64,000 nucleotides of DNA, taken from positions 62,001 through 126,000 of the forward strand of contig NZ_JARHUC010000009.1 in the NCBI RefSeq assembly GCF_029223255.1. Direction: 5' to 3'. Below, piece by piece: positions 26,663-35,443 of this stretch; the first letter of the stretch is position 1, and each line of letters starts with the position of its first letter. The notes beneath the pieces are model-generated. The model was not told the DNA's origin, made no database searches, and saw only the letters and a program-made list of their open reading frames with translations. Made by a program: the position numbers and the translations under genes. Origin of the DNA: Albimonas marina (GTDB lineage Bacteria; Pseudomonadota; Alphaproteobacteria; Rhodobacterales; Rhodobacteraceae).

Positions 26663-26809
26663 TTTCGAAGCGGATCCGGGTTCGTTTCGCTGATATGAAA
26701 AAAGTCTTGCGCAATTTCAGATTCACCGCAACGCTTTTCAGCAGCCGCCCCCGAGCCACGGAGGGCGGGACCGAAATCAGTCCCCCCGATCCGACAGGGA
26801 ACCGCAGAC
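26663..26809. promoter_or_regulatory. Divergent control region with palindrome TTGCGCAA
   Basis: The 147 bp between the XRE regulator and the binding-protein gene is AT-rich near 26684-26740, unlike its surroundings. It contains the palindrome TTGCGCAA (26707-26714) within a stretch that has no coding role. A binding site for the adjacent XRE-cupin protein is inferred from position only. Confidence 0.35.
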
Positions 26810-28435
26810 ATGACCCGACCGATCCGCCCGACACGGCCGCCGATGCACGGCGCCCGCGCCCTCCTGCCAGCCCGCGCCGTCCTGCCCGCCCTCGCGCTGC
26901 TGGCCGCCTTGCCGGCCGCGGCGCAGGAGCCGGTGCGGGGCGGAGAGCTCGACACCTTCACCTCCGGCTACCGCACCCTGAACCCCGCGGTGCAGTCGGG
27001 GGCGGCGACGGGCGTGCCCGGCAGCCAGATCTTCGCGGGGCTGGTGCTGATCGGGGCCGACTACCAGGCCACGCCCTATCTCGCTGAAAGCTGGGAGATT
27101 TCGGAGGACGCGCTGGCCTACACCTTCCACCTCGTCCCCGGCGCCACGTTCCACGACGGCGCGCCGATCACCGCCGAGGACGTGGCCTTCTCGCTCGAGA
27201 CGGTGCGCGCCAACCATCCCTTCGGACAGGCGATGTTCGGGCAGGTGGAGACGGTCGAGGCGCCGGACCCGCAGACCGTGGTCGTCCGCCTCTCCCAGCC
27301 CGTGCCGGGCCTGCTGCTGTCGATGCAGCCGCTGCTGCTGCCGATCATCCCCAAGCACGTCTACGGCGACGGGCAGGAGCTGCGCTCCCACCCCCGCAAC
27401 ATGGAGGACGTGGTGGGCTCGGGCCCGTTCAAGGTCGAATCGAACGATCTCGAGCGGGGGCTGGTGCTGGTGCGCAACGACGCCTTCTTCATCGAGGGGA
27501 AGCCCTACCTCGAGCGCATCGTGATGCCGCGGATCCCCGACGCCCTGGCCCGCGCCCTGATGCTGGAGAACGGCGAGATCGACCTCGCGGGCTTCGCCGG
27601 CCTCACCCCCCAGTCCGCAGACCGGCTGGAGAAGGTGGACGGCCTGACCGTGACCACCGAGGGCTACGGCGCGGTGGGCTACATCCATTACCTGGAGATG
27701 AACCTGCGGGAGAAGCCGTTCTCCGACCGCGCGGTGCGCGAGGCGCTGGCCCACGCGATCGACACCGGGTTCCTGTCGAAGGTGATCTTCCGCGGCCGCG
27801 CCACGCCCGGCGACGGGCCGCTGCACGGCGGCAACCCGTTCCATGCCGAGGGCCTGCCCGCCTACGCCCCGGACCTGGAGCTGGCCGCGACGATGCTGGA
27901 CGCGGCCGGATATCCCGCCGGCGCCGACGGCAAGCGCTTCGCCTTCGAGCTCGACGTCCCCTCCTGGGCGCCGCAGGCGCACCGGCCGATGGCCGAGTAC
28001 ATCAAGAGCCAGCTCGGCAAGCTGGGCATCGAGGTGACGCTGCGCCCGGCGCCCGACTTCGCCTCCTGGGCCAAGAAGATCGGCTCGTTCGGGTACCAGG
28101 CGACCATGAACGGGTCCTTCAACTATCCCGACCCGGTAATCGGGATGCACCGCCACTTCGACTGCGACAACATCCGCAACGTGATCTGGGCGAACACGCA
28201 GGGCTATTGCGACCCGGCGATGGACGCGCTGCTGGACGCGGCGGCGGTGGAGATGGACGTGCAGGCGCGCAAGGCGATCTACGCCGACATCCAGCGCAAG
28301 GCGGTCGAGGACGTGGTCTTCATCTGGATGCCCGAGGACTACACGACCTCGGTCTGGAACGCCCGCGTGCAGAACCCGCCCGAGGGGGCGTTCGGCCCGC
28401 TCGCGCCCTGGATGGACGTCTGGCTGAAGGACTGA
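26810..28435 (+). CDS. ABC transporter substrate-binding protein, family 5 (peptide/opine type)
   Basis: A 541-residue exported protein with a signal peptide (cleavage near residue 38, AAAQEPVRGG) and a full SBP_bac_5 domain. The family signature is seen as PYLAESWEISEDALAYTFHL and GAPITAEDVAFSLETV. Members bind oligopeptides, nickel, opines or similar solutes for Dpp/Opp-type importers. No permease or ATPase gene follows; the next gene converges on the opposite strand, so this is an orphan binding protein. Being divergent from the XRE operon, it may supply the substrate of the amidohydrolase or FAD/GcvT enzyme, or act as a ligand sensor. Confidence 0.87.
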   Translation: MTRPIRPTRPPMHGARALLPARAVLPALALLAALPAAAQEPVRGGELDTFTSGYRTLNPAVQSGAATGVPGSQIFAGLVLIGADYQATPYLAESWEISEDALAYTFHLVPGATFHDGAPITAEDVAFSLETVRANHPFGQAMFGQVETVEAPDPQTVVVRLSQPVPGLLLSMQPLLLPIIPKHVYGDGQELRSHPRNMEDVVGSGPFKVESNDLERGLVLVRNDAFFIEGKPYLERIVMPRIPDALARALMLENGEIDLAGFAGLTPQSADRLEKVDGLTVTTEGYGAVGYIHYLEMNLREKPFSDRAVREALAHAIDTGFLSKVIFRGRATPGDGPLHGGNPFHAEGLPAYAPDLELAATMLDAAGYPAGADGKRFAFELDVPSWAPQAHRPMAEYIKSQLGKLGIEVTLRPAPDFASWAKKIGSFGYQATMNGSFNYPDPVIGMHRHFDCDNIRNVIWANTQGYCDPAMDALLDAAAVEMDVQARKAIYADIQRKAVEDVVFIWMPEDYTTSVWNARVQNPPEGAFGPLAPWMDVWLKD

Positions 28436-28462
28436 CGGGGGCGCGGCCCTCTCCCGCGACCC

Positions 28463-28493
28463 GCCCCGTCCGCGCCTGCGCGGGCGGGGCCTT
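28463..28493. terminator. Hairpin between convergent genes
   Basis: A 12-bp stem (28463-28474 with 28479-28490, one G-T pair, loop CCTG) lies between the stops of the binding-protein gene and the MFS gene. It has no strong T-run. It probably serves as a terminator for the rightward gene. Confidence 0.5.
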
Positions 28494-28504
28494 CGCGCGC
28501 CGCC

Positions 28505-29875
28505 TCAGACGCCGCGGCGGATGCCGGGGATCAGGCGGGTCAGGCTGACGGCCGCCCCCACCAGCGCCGCCCCCACGCCCAGCCACAGGGCCACGTGGAT
28601 CCCCCGCTCCGGCGCGACCGAAATGCACAGCGCCACCGCCGCCGCCCCCACCGACTGGCCCAGCAGGCGCGAGGTGGCGAGGATGCCGCCCGCGCCGCCC
28701 GACCGCTCCCGCGGGGCGGAGGACATGATGGCGAGCATGTTGGGCGACTGGAAGAAGCCGAAGCCGATCCCGCAGACCACCAGCCGCCAGCCGATCTCGA
28801 CCGGGCCCGCGCCCAGCGGGATCGTGCCCACCAGCCACAGCCCGACGGCGAGCGTCACGAGGCCGAAGCCCCCCAGCAGGCCCGGCGGCGTCCGCTCGGC
28901 CAGGCGGGGGGCGATGACCGACATCACCACCAGCGCCGCCGGCCAGGGGATGATCAGCAGCCCCGCCTGCACCTGCGAGTAGCCGAGCTCGTAATGCAGC
29001 AGGAAGGGCAGGACCACGAAGGCCAGCCCCTGCACCGAGAAGGCGACGATGGCGGTGGCCGAGGACAGGGCGAAGAGCGGCGCGCGGAAGAGGTCGGCCG
29101 CGAGCAGGGGCGCGGGCCGGCCGGCCTCGCGCCGGCGCAGGGCGACGGCGAGGATCGCGGCGGCGGCCAGCGCCGCCAGCGCCGGGCCGGCGCCCAGGTG
29201 CGCCGCCCCCGCGATGGCGAAGAGCAGGAAGGAGAACATCGCCGCGCACAGCACCGCGGCGAGCGGATCGAAGGCGCGCGCGCTGCGCTCGGTCGCGGGC
29301 AGGGCGCGGCGGCACAGCAGGGTGCAGACGCCCGCGGTGACCGCCGCCTGCAGGAACAGCCAGGGCCAGTCGGCGACGGCGAGGATCGCCGAGGTCGCCG
29401 TCGGCCCGGCGGTGATCGAGACCCCCACCACGGTGGCGTAGAGGCCCAGTCCCCGCCCCATCTTCTCGGGCGGATAGAGCGCGCGGATCAGCGCCGGCGT
29501 GGTCGCCGAGGTCAGCGCCGAGCCCACGCCCAGCACCGCGCGCCCCGCGATCAGCACCTCGAGCGAGGGCGCGAGCCCCGCGATCAGCGCGCCGGCGGCG
29601 AAGATCGCGAGGCCGGCGGTGAAGACGCGGTGATGGCCCGCGATCTCGCCCAGCGCGGCGGCGGGCAGGAGCGCCGCCACCACGGCGAGATAGTAGATGT
29701 TGATGATCCAGATGGTGGTGGCCGGCGCCACGCCCAGCCCCTCGGCGATGGCGGGCAGGGCGGTGGAGGTCATCGAGATGTCGATGGTCACCACCACCAC
29801 CGCCACCAGCAGCACCGGCAGGGCGATGCGGCGCGAGGCGCCGACGGCGGGAGGCTCGATCCGGGTCTCCTTCAT
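28505..29875 (-). CDS. MFS transporter (drug/proton antiporter, DHA type)
   Basis: A 456-residue protein with about 14 hydrophobic segments. It has the DHA-family entry motif TIDISMTSTALPAIAEGL in the first helix, a motif-A-like loop GEIAGHHRVF and a motif-C-like GVSITAGPTATSAIL. DHA2/SmvA-type transporters export cationic drugs, dyes or metabolites by proton antiport. No regulator is adjacent. A 610-bp gap lies behind its start. Substrate unknown. Confidence 0.82.
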   Translation of the reverse strand: MKETRIEPPAVGASRRIALPVLLVAVVVVTIDISMTSTALPAIAEGLGVAPATTIWIINIYYLAVVAALLPAAALGEIAGHHRVFTAGLAIFAAGALIAGLAPSLEVLIAGRAVLGVGSALTSATTPALIRALYPPEKMGRGLGLYATVVGVSITAGPTATSAILAVADWPWLFLQAAVTAGVCTLLCRRALPATERSARAFDPLAAVLCAAMFSFLLFAIAGAAHLGAGPALAALAAAAILAVALRRREAGRPAPLLAADLFRAPLFALSSATAIVAFSVQGLAFVVLPFLLHYELGYSQVQAGLLIIPWPAALVVMSVIAPRLAERTPPGLLGGFGLVTLAVGLWLVGTIPLGAGPVEIGWRLVVCGIGFGFFQSPNMLAIMSSAPRERSGGAGGILATSRLLGQSVGAAAVALCISVAPERGIHVALWLGVGAALVGAAVSLTRLIPGIRRGV

Positions 29876-30485
29876 GCCGCGGGGCCTTCCGCGCGCCGGG
29901 GGCGCGGCTCGGCGGCCCGCGCAAGGGGGCGGGCGAGGGCGCCGCGCGCGTCGCGCCGTGGTCTGGCGTGCATGAGGGTCCGAGGCTCCGTCTCCCGCGG
30001 GCCCGCGCCCGCCGCGCCGCGCTCCGCGGGCGGAGGGGCGTCGCCTGCACTCAAGCCTCAGCCGGCCGGCAAGTCAAAGGGTCTGCGCGGATTTCCGCGT
30101 CGCGGAAGCCGGCCGAGCGGGGCGCCCGGACCGGCCGGGCGGCCCTCGCGTCCGCTGCGCGGCCGCATCGCCCCGCCCTGCCGTCCCCGTCGCGGGCCAG
30201 GGCGGCGGAGGGCGTTCGCGGGGACGAGGGGGTGGGACGATGGGGGGACGAGCGGCGCGCCTTGCCCGTCCGCTCGGGGGCGCCTCGGGCAGGAGGCGGA
30301 ACGCCTGAAATCCTCGCCTTGGCAGTGTTTGCAGCGAGGCGGCGTGGCGCAGAGCGGTTGCAGAGGAGCGGCGCGGGGGCGCGGACCGTCAGGTCGAAGT
30401 CCGGCGGCGGGTCAGGGACCAGAGCCTCCCCTTCCCGCGTCGAGGCGGCGTGCGCAAGGCGCGTCTTGCGACGCCCCCGCCGCTG
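29876..30485. other. Long intergenic region with no supported gene
   Basis: 610 bp between the MFS start and the polyprenyl synthase stop. Frames here are open only because of the high GC content, and none has family features or a convincing start. It contains GCGTCCGCTGCGCGGCCGC at 30148-30166, which recurs at 54837-54855. A segment around 30342-30400 looks faintly tRNA-like but does not fold into a cloverleaf. Confidence 0.5.
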
Positions 30486-31532
30486 TCAGTTCAGGCGGGA
30501 GACGACGAACTCCACCACCCCTTCCAGCGCGGCGCGCAGGTCGGAGGGGGGGAAAGCGGCCAGCGCCTCGCGCGCCTCGGCGGCGTAGGCGCGGGCGCGG
30601 CTCTCGGCGCCGGCCAGGGCGCCGGCGGCGCTCATCAGCTCCAGCGCCCGCTCGAGGTCGCCCTCGGCCTGGTCGCGCTTCTCGATCACCCGCTTCCAGA
30701 AGGCGCGGGTCTCCTCGTCCGGGGCGGCGGCGACGGCGAGCAGGACCGGCATCGTCACCTTCCCCTCGCGGAAGTCGTCGCCGGTGTTCTTGCCCAGCGT
30801 CGCCGAGGCGCCGCCGTAGTCCAGCACGTCGTCCACGATCTGGAAGGCCATGCCCAGCGCGGTGCCGTAGGTCTTCAGCGCCTGCACCTGCGCCTCGGGC
30901 GCGGCGGCGATCACGCCCCCCACCTCGGTCGCGGCGGCGAAAAGGGCGGCGGTCTTGCCGTGGATCATCTGCAGGTAGGCGGCCTCGCCCGTGCCGAGAT
31001 CGTTGGCGGTGGCGAGCTGCAGCACCTCGCCCTCGGCGATCACGGCCGAGGCGTTGGCGAGGATGTCGAGGACGCGCAGGCTGCCGGCCTCGATCATCAG
31101 CTGGAAGCTGCGCGCGAACAGGTAGTCCCCCACCAGCACCGAGGACTTGTTGTCCCACAGCAGGTTGGCGGTGGGGCGGCCGCGGCGCTGGGCGCTCTCG
31201 TCCACCACGTCGTCGTGCAGCAGCGTGGCGGTGTGGATGAACTCCACCGTGGCGGCGAGCTTCACGTGGTCCTCGCCCGCGTAGCCCGACATGCGGGCCG
31301 CGGCCAGCGTCAGGATCGGGCGCAGGCGCTTGCCGCCGGCCTCGACCAGGTGGCGCGTGACCTCGGGGATCCGCGGCGCGTGCTCGGAGGCCATGCGATC
31401 CGCGATCAGGCGGTTCACGGACTCCAGATCCCCCGCGACCAGGTCCATCAGGCGCTGGAACGCGTCCTGCGAGTCGGCGCGGGCGGGCTTCAGGGCGGCG
31501 GAGGAGGCGGAAGGCGCTGTCACGGGCGTCAT
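30486..31532 (-). CDS. ispB: Polyprenyl diphosphate synthase (octaprenyl/decaprenyl type)
   Basis: A 348-residue trans-isoprenyl diphosphate synthase. The first Asp-rich motif is DDVVD (107-111, in LLHDDVVDESAQRRG) and the second is DDVLD (234-238, in FQIVDDVLDYGG); GGKRLRP (67-72) binds the diphosphate. It elongates farnesyl diphosphate to the side chain of ubiquinone, probably C50 in this lineage. The product length cannot be read with certainty. The gene is divergent from the DUF2007 gene, with about 105 bp between starts, as in related alphaproteobacteria. Confidence 0.9.
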   Translation of the reverse strand: MTPVTAPSASSAALKPARADSQDAFQRLMDLVAGDLESVNRLIADRMASEHAPRIPEVTRHLVEAGGKRLRPILTLAAARMSGYAGEDHVKLAATVEFIHTATLLHDDVVDESAQRRGRPTANLLWDNKSSVLVGDYLFARSFQLMIEAGSLRVLDILANASAVIAEGEVLQLATANDLGTGEAAYLQMIHGKTAALFAAATEVGGVIAAAPEAQVQALKTYGTALGMAFQIVDDVLDYGGASATLGKNTGDDFREGKVTMPVLLAVAAAPDEETRAFWKRVIEKRDQAEGDLERALELMSAAGALAGAESRARAYAAEAREALAAFPPSDLRAALEGVVEFVVSRLN

Positions 31533-31637
31533 CGGGTCCCATCGAGGCGCGCGTCGCGCCGGGCGCGGCCGCGCGGAATTTCGGGTCGGCGCGCCCGCGT
31601 CTCGACGGGCGGGGCCGGTGCGGGTAACCCTGCGGGG

Positions 31638-31871
31638 ATGATCGAGCTGCTTCGCACGACAAACCCCGCCACGATCGCCTTCGCCACGGCCCTGCTTCGC
31701 GGCGAGGATATAGACTGCTTCGTATTCGACGTCCACACGAGCGTCCTCGAGGGCAGTCTGGGCGTTCTGCCGCAGCGTCTGATGGTGCCGCGCGACCAGG
31801 CCTTCCGGGCCCGCGCGGTGCTGCGCGACAACGACCTGGGCGACGAGCTGACGCCGGAGCGCCGCGCGTGA
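31638..31871 (+). CDS. DUF2007 domain protein (putative signal-transducing protein)
   Basis: A 77-residue protein resembling the DUF2007 family: IELLRTTNPATIAFATALL, then an acidic centre and LMVPRDQAFRARAVL. These short proteins have a GlnB-like fold and no established reaction. It overlaps the downstream methyltransferase by 4 bases (GTGA), and the two genes are commonly paired next to a divergent ispB. An initiator at 31638 fits the usual family start MIELLR. Confidence 0.8.
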   Translation: MIELLRTTNPATIAFATALLRGEDIDCFVFDVHTSVLEGSLGVLPQRLMVPRDQAFRARAVLRDNDLGDELTPERRA

Positions 31872-32695
31872 GGGACGGGCCGGGCCAGGCCGCCCCCCGC
31901 AAGCGAGAGGAGCCGCCCCCGCCCGGCGGCTTCGGCGACGCCGACCTGACCTGCGACGCCTTCCTGGGCGGGCGGGTGATGCTGCGCCAGCCGCGGCGCG
32001 GCTACCGGGCCGCGACCGACCCGGTGCTGCTGGCCGCCGCCTGCCCCGCGCGGGCGGGGGACGTGACGCTGGACCTGGGCTGCGGGGCGGGGGCGGCGGC
32101 GCTGTGCCTCGCCTCCCGCGTGCCGGGGCTGGAGCTGCACGGGCTCGAGATCCAGCCGGCCTACGCGGCCCTCGCCCGGCGCAACGCGGCCGAGGCGGGG
32201 ACGACGCTGACGGTGCACGAGGGCGACATGGCCCGACCGCCGGCGGAACTGCGGGCGATGTCCTTCGACCTGGTGCTGACCAACCCGCCCTGGTATCCGC
32301 CCGGCGCGCCCGCGCCCGAGGACGTCGGCCGCTCCCGCGCCCATGTCGAGGCGGCGCCCATCGCCGACTGGATCGCTGCCGCCCTGCGCCGCCTGCGCCC
32401 CGGCGGGCGGCTGGTGGCGATCCACCGGGCCGAGGCGCTGGCCCGGATCGTGGTGGCGCTGGACGGGCGGGCGGGAGACCTGCGGATCCTGCCGCTCTCG
32501 GCGCGCGCGGGCCGCCCGGCCCGCCGGGTGATCGTCGCCGCGCGCAAGGGGGCCAAGGGCCCGCCCCTGCTGCTGGCCCCGCTCGTCCTGCACGACGGTC
32601 CCCGCCACGAGGCGGACCGCGAGGATTTCTCCGACGCCGCGCGCGCGGTGCTGCGCGACGCGGCGCCCCTGCGCCTCGACCCCACCTGGCCCTAG
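31868..32695 (+). CDS. TrmN6-like SAM-dependent N6-adenine methyltransferase
   Basis: A 275-residue class I methyltransferase. Motif I is LDLGCGAGAA (68-77) and the amino-methyltransferase motif is NPPW (139-142). The N-terminal segment GGRVMLRQPRRGYRAATDPVLL is the characteristic opening of tRNA1(Val) (adenine-37-N6)-methyltransferase homologues. The likely substrate is tRNA, although ribosomal RNA or protein-glutamine targets share the motif. Translation starts at a GTG overlapping the DUF2007 stop (GTGA). Confidence 0.82.
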   Translation: MRDGPGQAAPRKREEPPPPGGFGDADLTCDAFLGGRVMLRQPRRGYRAATDPVLLAAACPARAGDVTLDLGCGAGAAALCLASRVPGLELHGLEIQPAYAALARRNAAEAGTTLTVHEGDMARPPAELRAMSFDLVLTNPPWYPPGAPAPEDVGRSRAHVEAAPIADWIAAALRRLRPGGRLVAIHRAEALARIVVALDGRAGDLRILPLSARAGRPARRVIVAARKGAKGPPLLLAPLVLHDGPRHEADREDFSDAARAVLRDAAPLRLDPTWP

Positions 32696-32705
32696 AGCGA
32701 TCCCC

Positions 32706-33896
32706 ATGCCCCGTCCCGTCCCCAACGCCATCGCCGTCCTCGCGCCCGAGCTGACCGCCTGGCGGCGCGATCTGCACGCCCACCCCGAGGTCGGGTTCGC
32801 GGTGCACCGCACCGCCGGGATCGTCGCCGCGAAGCTGCGCGCCTGGGCCGTGGACGAGGTGGTGGAGGGCGTCGGGCGCACCGGCGTCGTGGGCGTGATC
32901 CACGGCGAGGACGGCCCCGCCGACGACGCCGCGCGCCGCATCCTGCTGCGCGCCGACATGGACGCCCTGCCGATGCAGGAGGCGACGGGCCTGCCCCATG
33001 CCTCCACCCTTCCCGGCGCCTTCCACGGCTGCGGCCACGACGGCCACACCACCATGCTGCTGGGCGCCGCGAAGCGCCTGGCCGAGACGCGGGCCTTCTC
33101 CGGCACCGCCGTGCTGATCTTCCAGCCGGCGGAGGAGGGCGACCGCGGCGCCAAGGCGATGATGGACGACGGGCTGCTGGAGCGCTGGCCAGTGCGCGCG
33201 GCCTTCGGCCTGCACAACGTCCCCGGGATGCCGGTCGGCGCGATGGGGACGCGGCCGGGGCCGGCGCTGGCCTATTCCGACCGCTTCCGCATCACCCTGC
33301 GCGGGCGCGGCGGCCATGCCGCGCGCCCGCATCTCGCCGACGACGTGATCGTGGCGGCGGCGCAGGTGGTGCAGGGCCTGCAGGCGCTGATCGCGCGGCG
33401 GCGCGACCCGACGAACCCCGCCCTGATCTCCGTCACCCGCTTCGAGGCGGGGACCACCGACAACGTCATCCCCCAGACCGCCGAGCTGTGGGGCACGCTG
33501 CGCGCGCTCGACCCCGAGCTGGTCGCCCCGATGATCGAGGGGATGGAGCGGGTGGCGAAAGGCGTCGCCGCGGCCCACGGCGTCGAGGTCGCCTGCGAGC
33601 TGGGGCTCGACGCCGACCCTGCGCTGGTCAACGACCCCGCCGTGACCGCCTTCGCGGTGGAGGTGATGCGCGAGGTGGCGGGGGAGGACGCGGTCGACCC
33701 CGCCATGCCCACCGAGATGGGCGGCGAGGACTTCGCCTGGTTCGCGGAAGCCGTCCCCTCCTGCTTCGCCTTCATCGGCAACGGCGACACCGCGCCGGTG
33801 CATCACCCCGAGTACGATTTCGACGACGCCGCCGCCCCCCACGGCGTCGCCTACTGGACCCGGCTGGTCGAGCGCGCGCTGCCCCGCCGCGGCTGA
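32706..33896 (+). CDS. M20 family amidohydrolase (hippurate hydrolase-like), copy 1
   Basis: A 396-residue M20D enzyme. The metal and catalytic motifs are LLRADMDALPM, GCGHDGHTTMLLGAAK and FQPAEEGDRGA, with a late MGGEDFAWF ligand region. This subfamily removes N-acyl groups from amino acids (hippurate, indole-acetyl or other N-acyl amino acids). It follows the methyltransferase by 10 bases and is followed by a close paralogue, so a tandem duplication is likely. It is cytoplasmic, with no signal peptide. Confidence 0.88.
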   Translation: MPRPVPNAIAVLAPELTAWRRDLHAHPEVGFAVHRTAGIVAAKLRAWAVDEVVEGVGRTGVVGVIHGEDGPADDAARRILLRADMDALPMQEATGLPHASTLPGAFHGCGHDGHTTMLLGAAKRLAETRAFSGTAVLIFQPAEEGDRGAKAMMDDGLLERWPVRAAFGLHNVPGMPVGAMGTRPGPALAYSDRFRITLRGRGGHAARPHLADDVIVAAAQVVQGLQALIARRRDPTNPALISVTRFEAGTTDNVIPQTAELWGTLRALDPELVAPMIEGMERVAKGVAAAHGVEVACELGLDADPALVNDPAVTAFAVEVMREVAGEDAVDPAMPTEMGGEDFAWFAEAVPSCFAFIGNGDTAPVHHPEYDFDDAAAPHGVAYWTRLVERALPRRG

Positions 33897-34065
33897 GCTC
33901 GCGGCGCTTCGGTTCGGCGGCGCGGCCTGTGACGCGACGTGACGCGCAGGGAACGCGGGGCCGCGGCCGCTGCGCGCTTCCGCGAAGCGGGCGCGCGTGC
34001 CAGTCTCGGGTGGAGACGCGACCACCGCGCGGCCCGCTCCGCGCGCGACCTTCCCGGGGGACCCC

Positions 34066-35253
34066 ATGAACAAGCCGATCCCGAACTCCATCGCCTCGAT
34101 GCAGGCCGAGATGACGGAGTGGCGGCGCGACCTGCACGAACATCCCGAGCTGAACTACGAGGAGGTGCGCACCGCCGGCGTCGTCGCCGCCAAGCTGCGC
34201 TCGTGGAGCTTCGACGAGGTGGTCGAGGGCCTGGGCAAGACCGGCGTGGTGGGCATCCTGCACGGCGCCGACGGCCCGGCGACGGACAAGGAGCAGCGGA
34301 TCATCCTGCGCGCCGACATGGACGCGCTGCCGATCCTCGAGGCGACGGGCGCGCCCTACGCCTCGAAGACGCCCGGCAAGATGCACGCCTGCGGCCACGA
34401 CGGTCACACGACGATGCTGCTGGGGGCGGCGAAGCACCTGGCCGAGACGCGCAATTTCGCCGGCACCCTGGTCTTCGTCTTCCAGCCGGCGGAGGAGGGC
34501 GGCGGCGGCGCCAAGGCGATGATCGACGACGGGCTGCTCGAGCGCTGGCCGGTGCGCGCGGCCTTCGGGATGCACAACCACCCCGGCTCGCCGGTCGGGA
34601 CGATGGGCACCACGCCGGGCGCGGCGCTGGCCTATGCCGACCGCTTCAAGATCGTGATCAAGGGCAAGGGCGGCCACGCGGCCATGCCCCATCTCGCCGA
34701 CGACGTGATCGTGGCGGGGGCGCAGCTGGTCACCGCCTTCCAGTCCATCGTCTCCCGCCGCCGGGACCCGATGAACCCCGCGGTGATCTCGATCACCAAG
34801 TTCTCCGCCGGCTCCGCCTACAACGTGCTGCCGCCGGAGGCGGAGCTGTGGGGGACGGTGCGCGTGCTCGACCAGGCGCTCGCCGGCCAGCTGATCGGGG
34901 AGATGCGCCGGCAGTGCGAGATGATCTCCGCCGCCATGGGCTGCACGGTGGAGGCGGAGCTGGGCCTCGACGCCTATCCGGTCACCTGGAACGACCCGGA
35001 GCTGACGAATTTCGCCGTCTCGGTGATGCAGGAGGTGGTGGGCGAGGCCAACGTCGACCCCGCCGCGACCGCGGTGCTCGGCGGCGAGGATTTCGCCTTC
35101 TTCGGGCAGGTGATCCCGGCCTCCTTCATCTTCATCGGCAACGGGGACACGGCGCCGCTCCACCATCCGCAGTACGATTTCAACGACGAGATCAGCCCCA
35201 TCGGCGTCCACTACTGGACCCGGATCGCGGAGCGTGCGCTGCCGCGCAGCTGA
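34066..35253 (+). CDS. M20 family amidohydrolase (hippurate hydrolase-like), copy 2
   Basis: A 395-residue paralogue of the preceding gene, alike from end to end: ILRADMDALPI, ACGHDGHTTMLLGAAK, FQPAEEGGGGA and LGGEDFAFF. It differs in loop sequences (ALAYADRFKIVIKGKGG against ALAYSDRFRITLRGRGG), so the copies may prefer different N-acyl amino acids. A 169-bp gap separates it from copy 1, room for its own promoter. Directly after the stop, an AT-richer region holds a perfect 13-bp inverted repeat. Confidence 0.88.
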   Translation: MNKPIPNSIASMQAEMTEWRRDLHEHPELNYEEVRTAGVVAAKLRSWSFDEVVEGLGKTGVVGILHGADGPATDKEQRIILRADMDALPILEATGAPYASKTPGKMHACGHDGHTTMLLGAAKHLAETRNFAGTLVFVFQPAEEGGGGAKAMIDDGLLERWPVRAAFGMHNHPGSPVGTMGTTPGAALAYADRFKIVIKGKGGHAAMPHLADDVIVAGAQLVTAFQSIVSRRRDPMNPAVISITKFSAGSAYNVLPPEAELWGTVRVLDQALAGQLIGEMRRQCEMISAAMGCTVEAELGLDAYPVTWNDPELTNFAVSVMQEVVGEANVDPAATAVLGGEDFAFFGQVIPASFIFIGNGDTAPLHHPQYDFNDEISPIGVHYWTRIAERALPRS

Positions 35254-35286
35254 TCGCCCGAACGGGGCATTTTTGAAAGAATGTTG

Positions 35287-35317
35287 CCCTTGAGCGCAAT
35301 GATCTTGCGCTCAAGGG
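35287..35317 (+). terminator. Perfect 13-bp inverted repeat after the M20 gene
   Basis: CCCTTGAGCGCAA (35287-35299) and TTGCGCTCAAGGG (35305-35317) pair perfectly around a 5-base loop, in an AT-rich spacer 34 bases after the M20 stop and 127 bases before the YdcH start. TTCGTTAACG follows with only a weak T-run. It could be the M20 terminator or an operator for the next gene; CGTTAACG (35321-35328) is a second small palindrome. Confidence 0.5.
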
Positions 35318-35443
35318 TTCGTTAACGTTCATCTCTTCTGAAGCCTTACGAATTTTCCGTCACAAGCCTGTGTATTTATGATGACGACTCGGGCTTTCGG
35401 CGCCAATCTTATGGGCATCGCTAGATCAGCAAGGAGGACGTCC

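Noticed and set aside
30335-30440. tRNA-like stretch containing GTGGCGCAGAGCGGTTGCAG
   Set aside because: The D-arm-like words are suggestive, but no T-loop TTCRANY, no matching acceptor stem and no anticodon arm could be paired, so it is not a tRNA gene.
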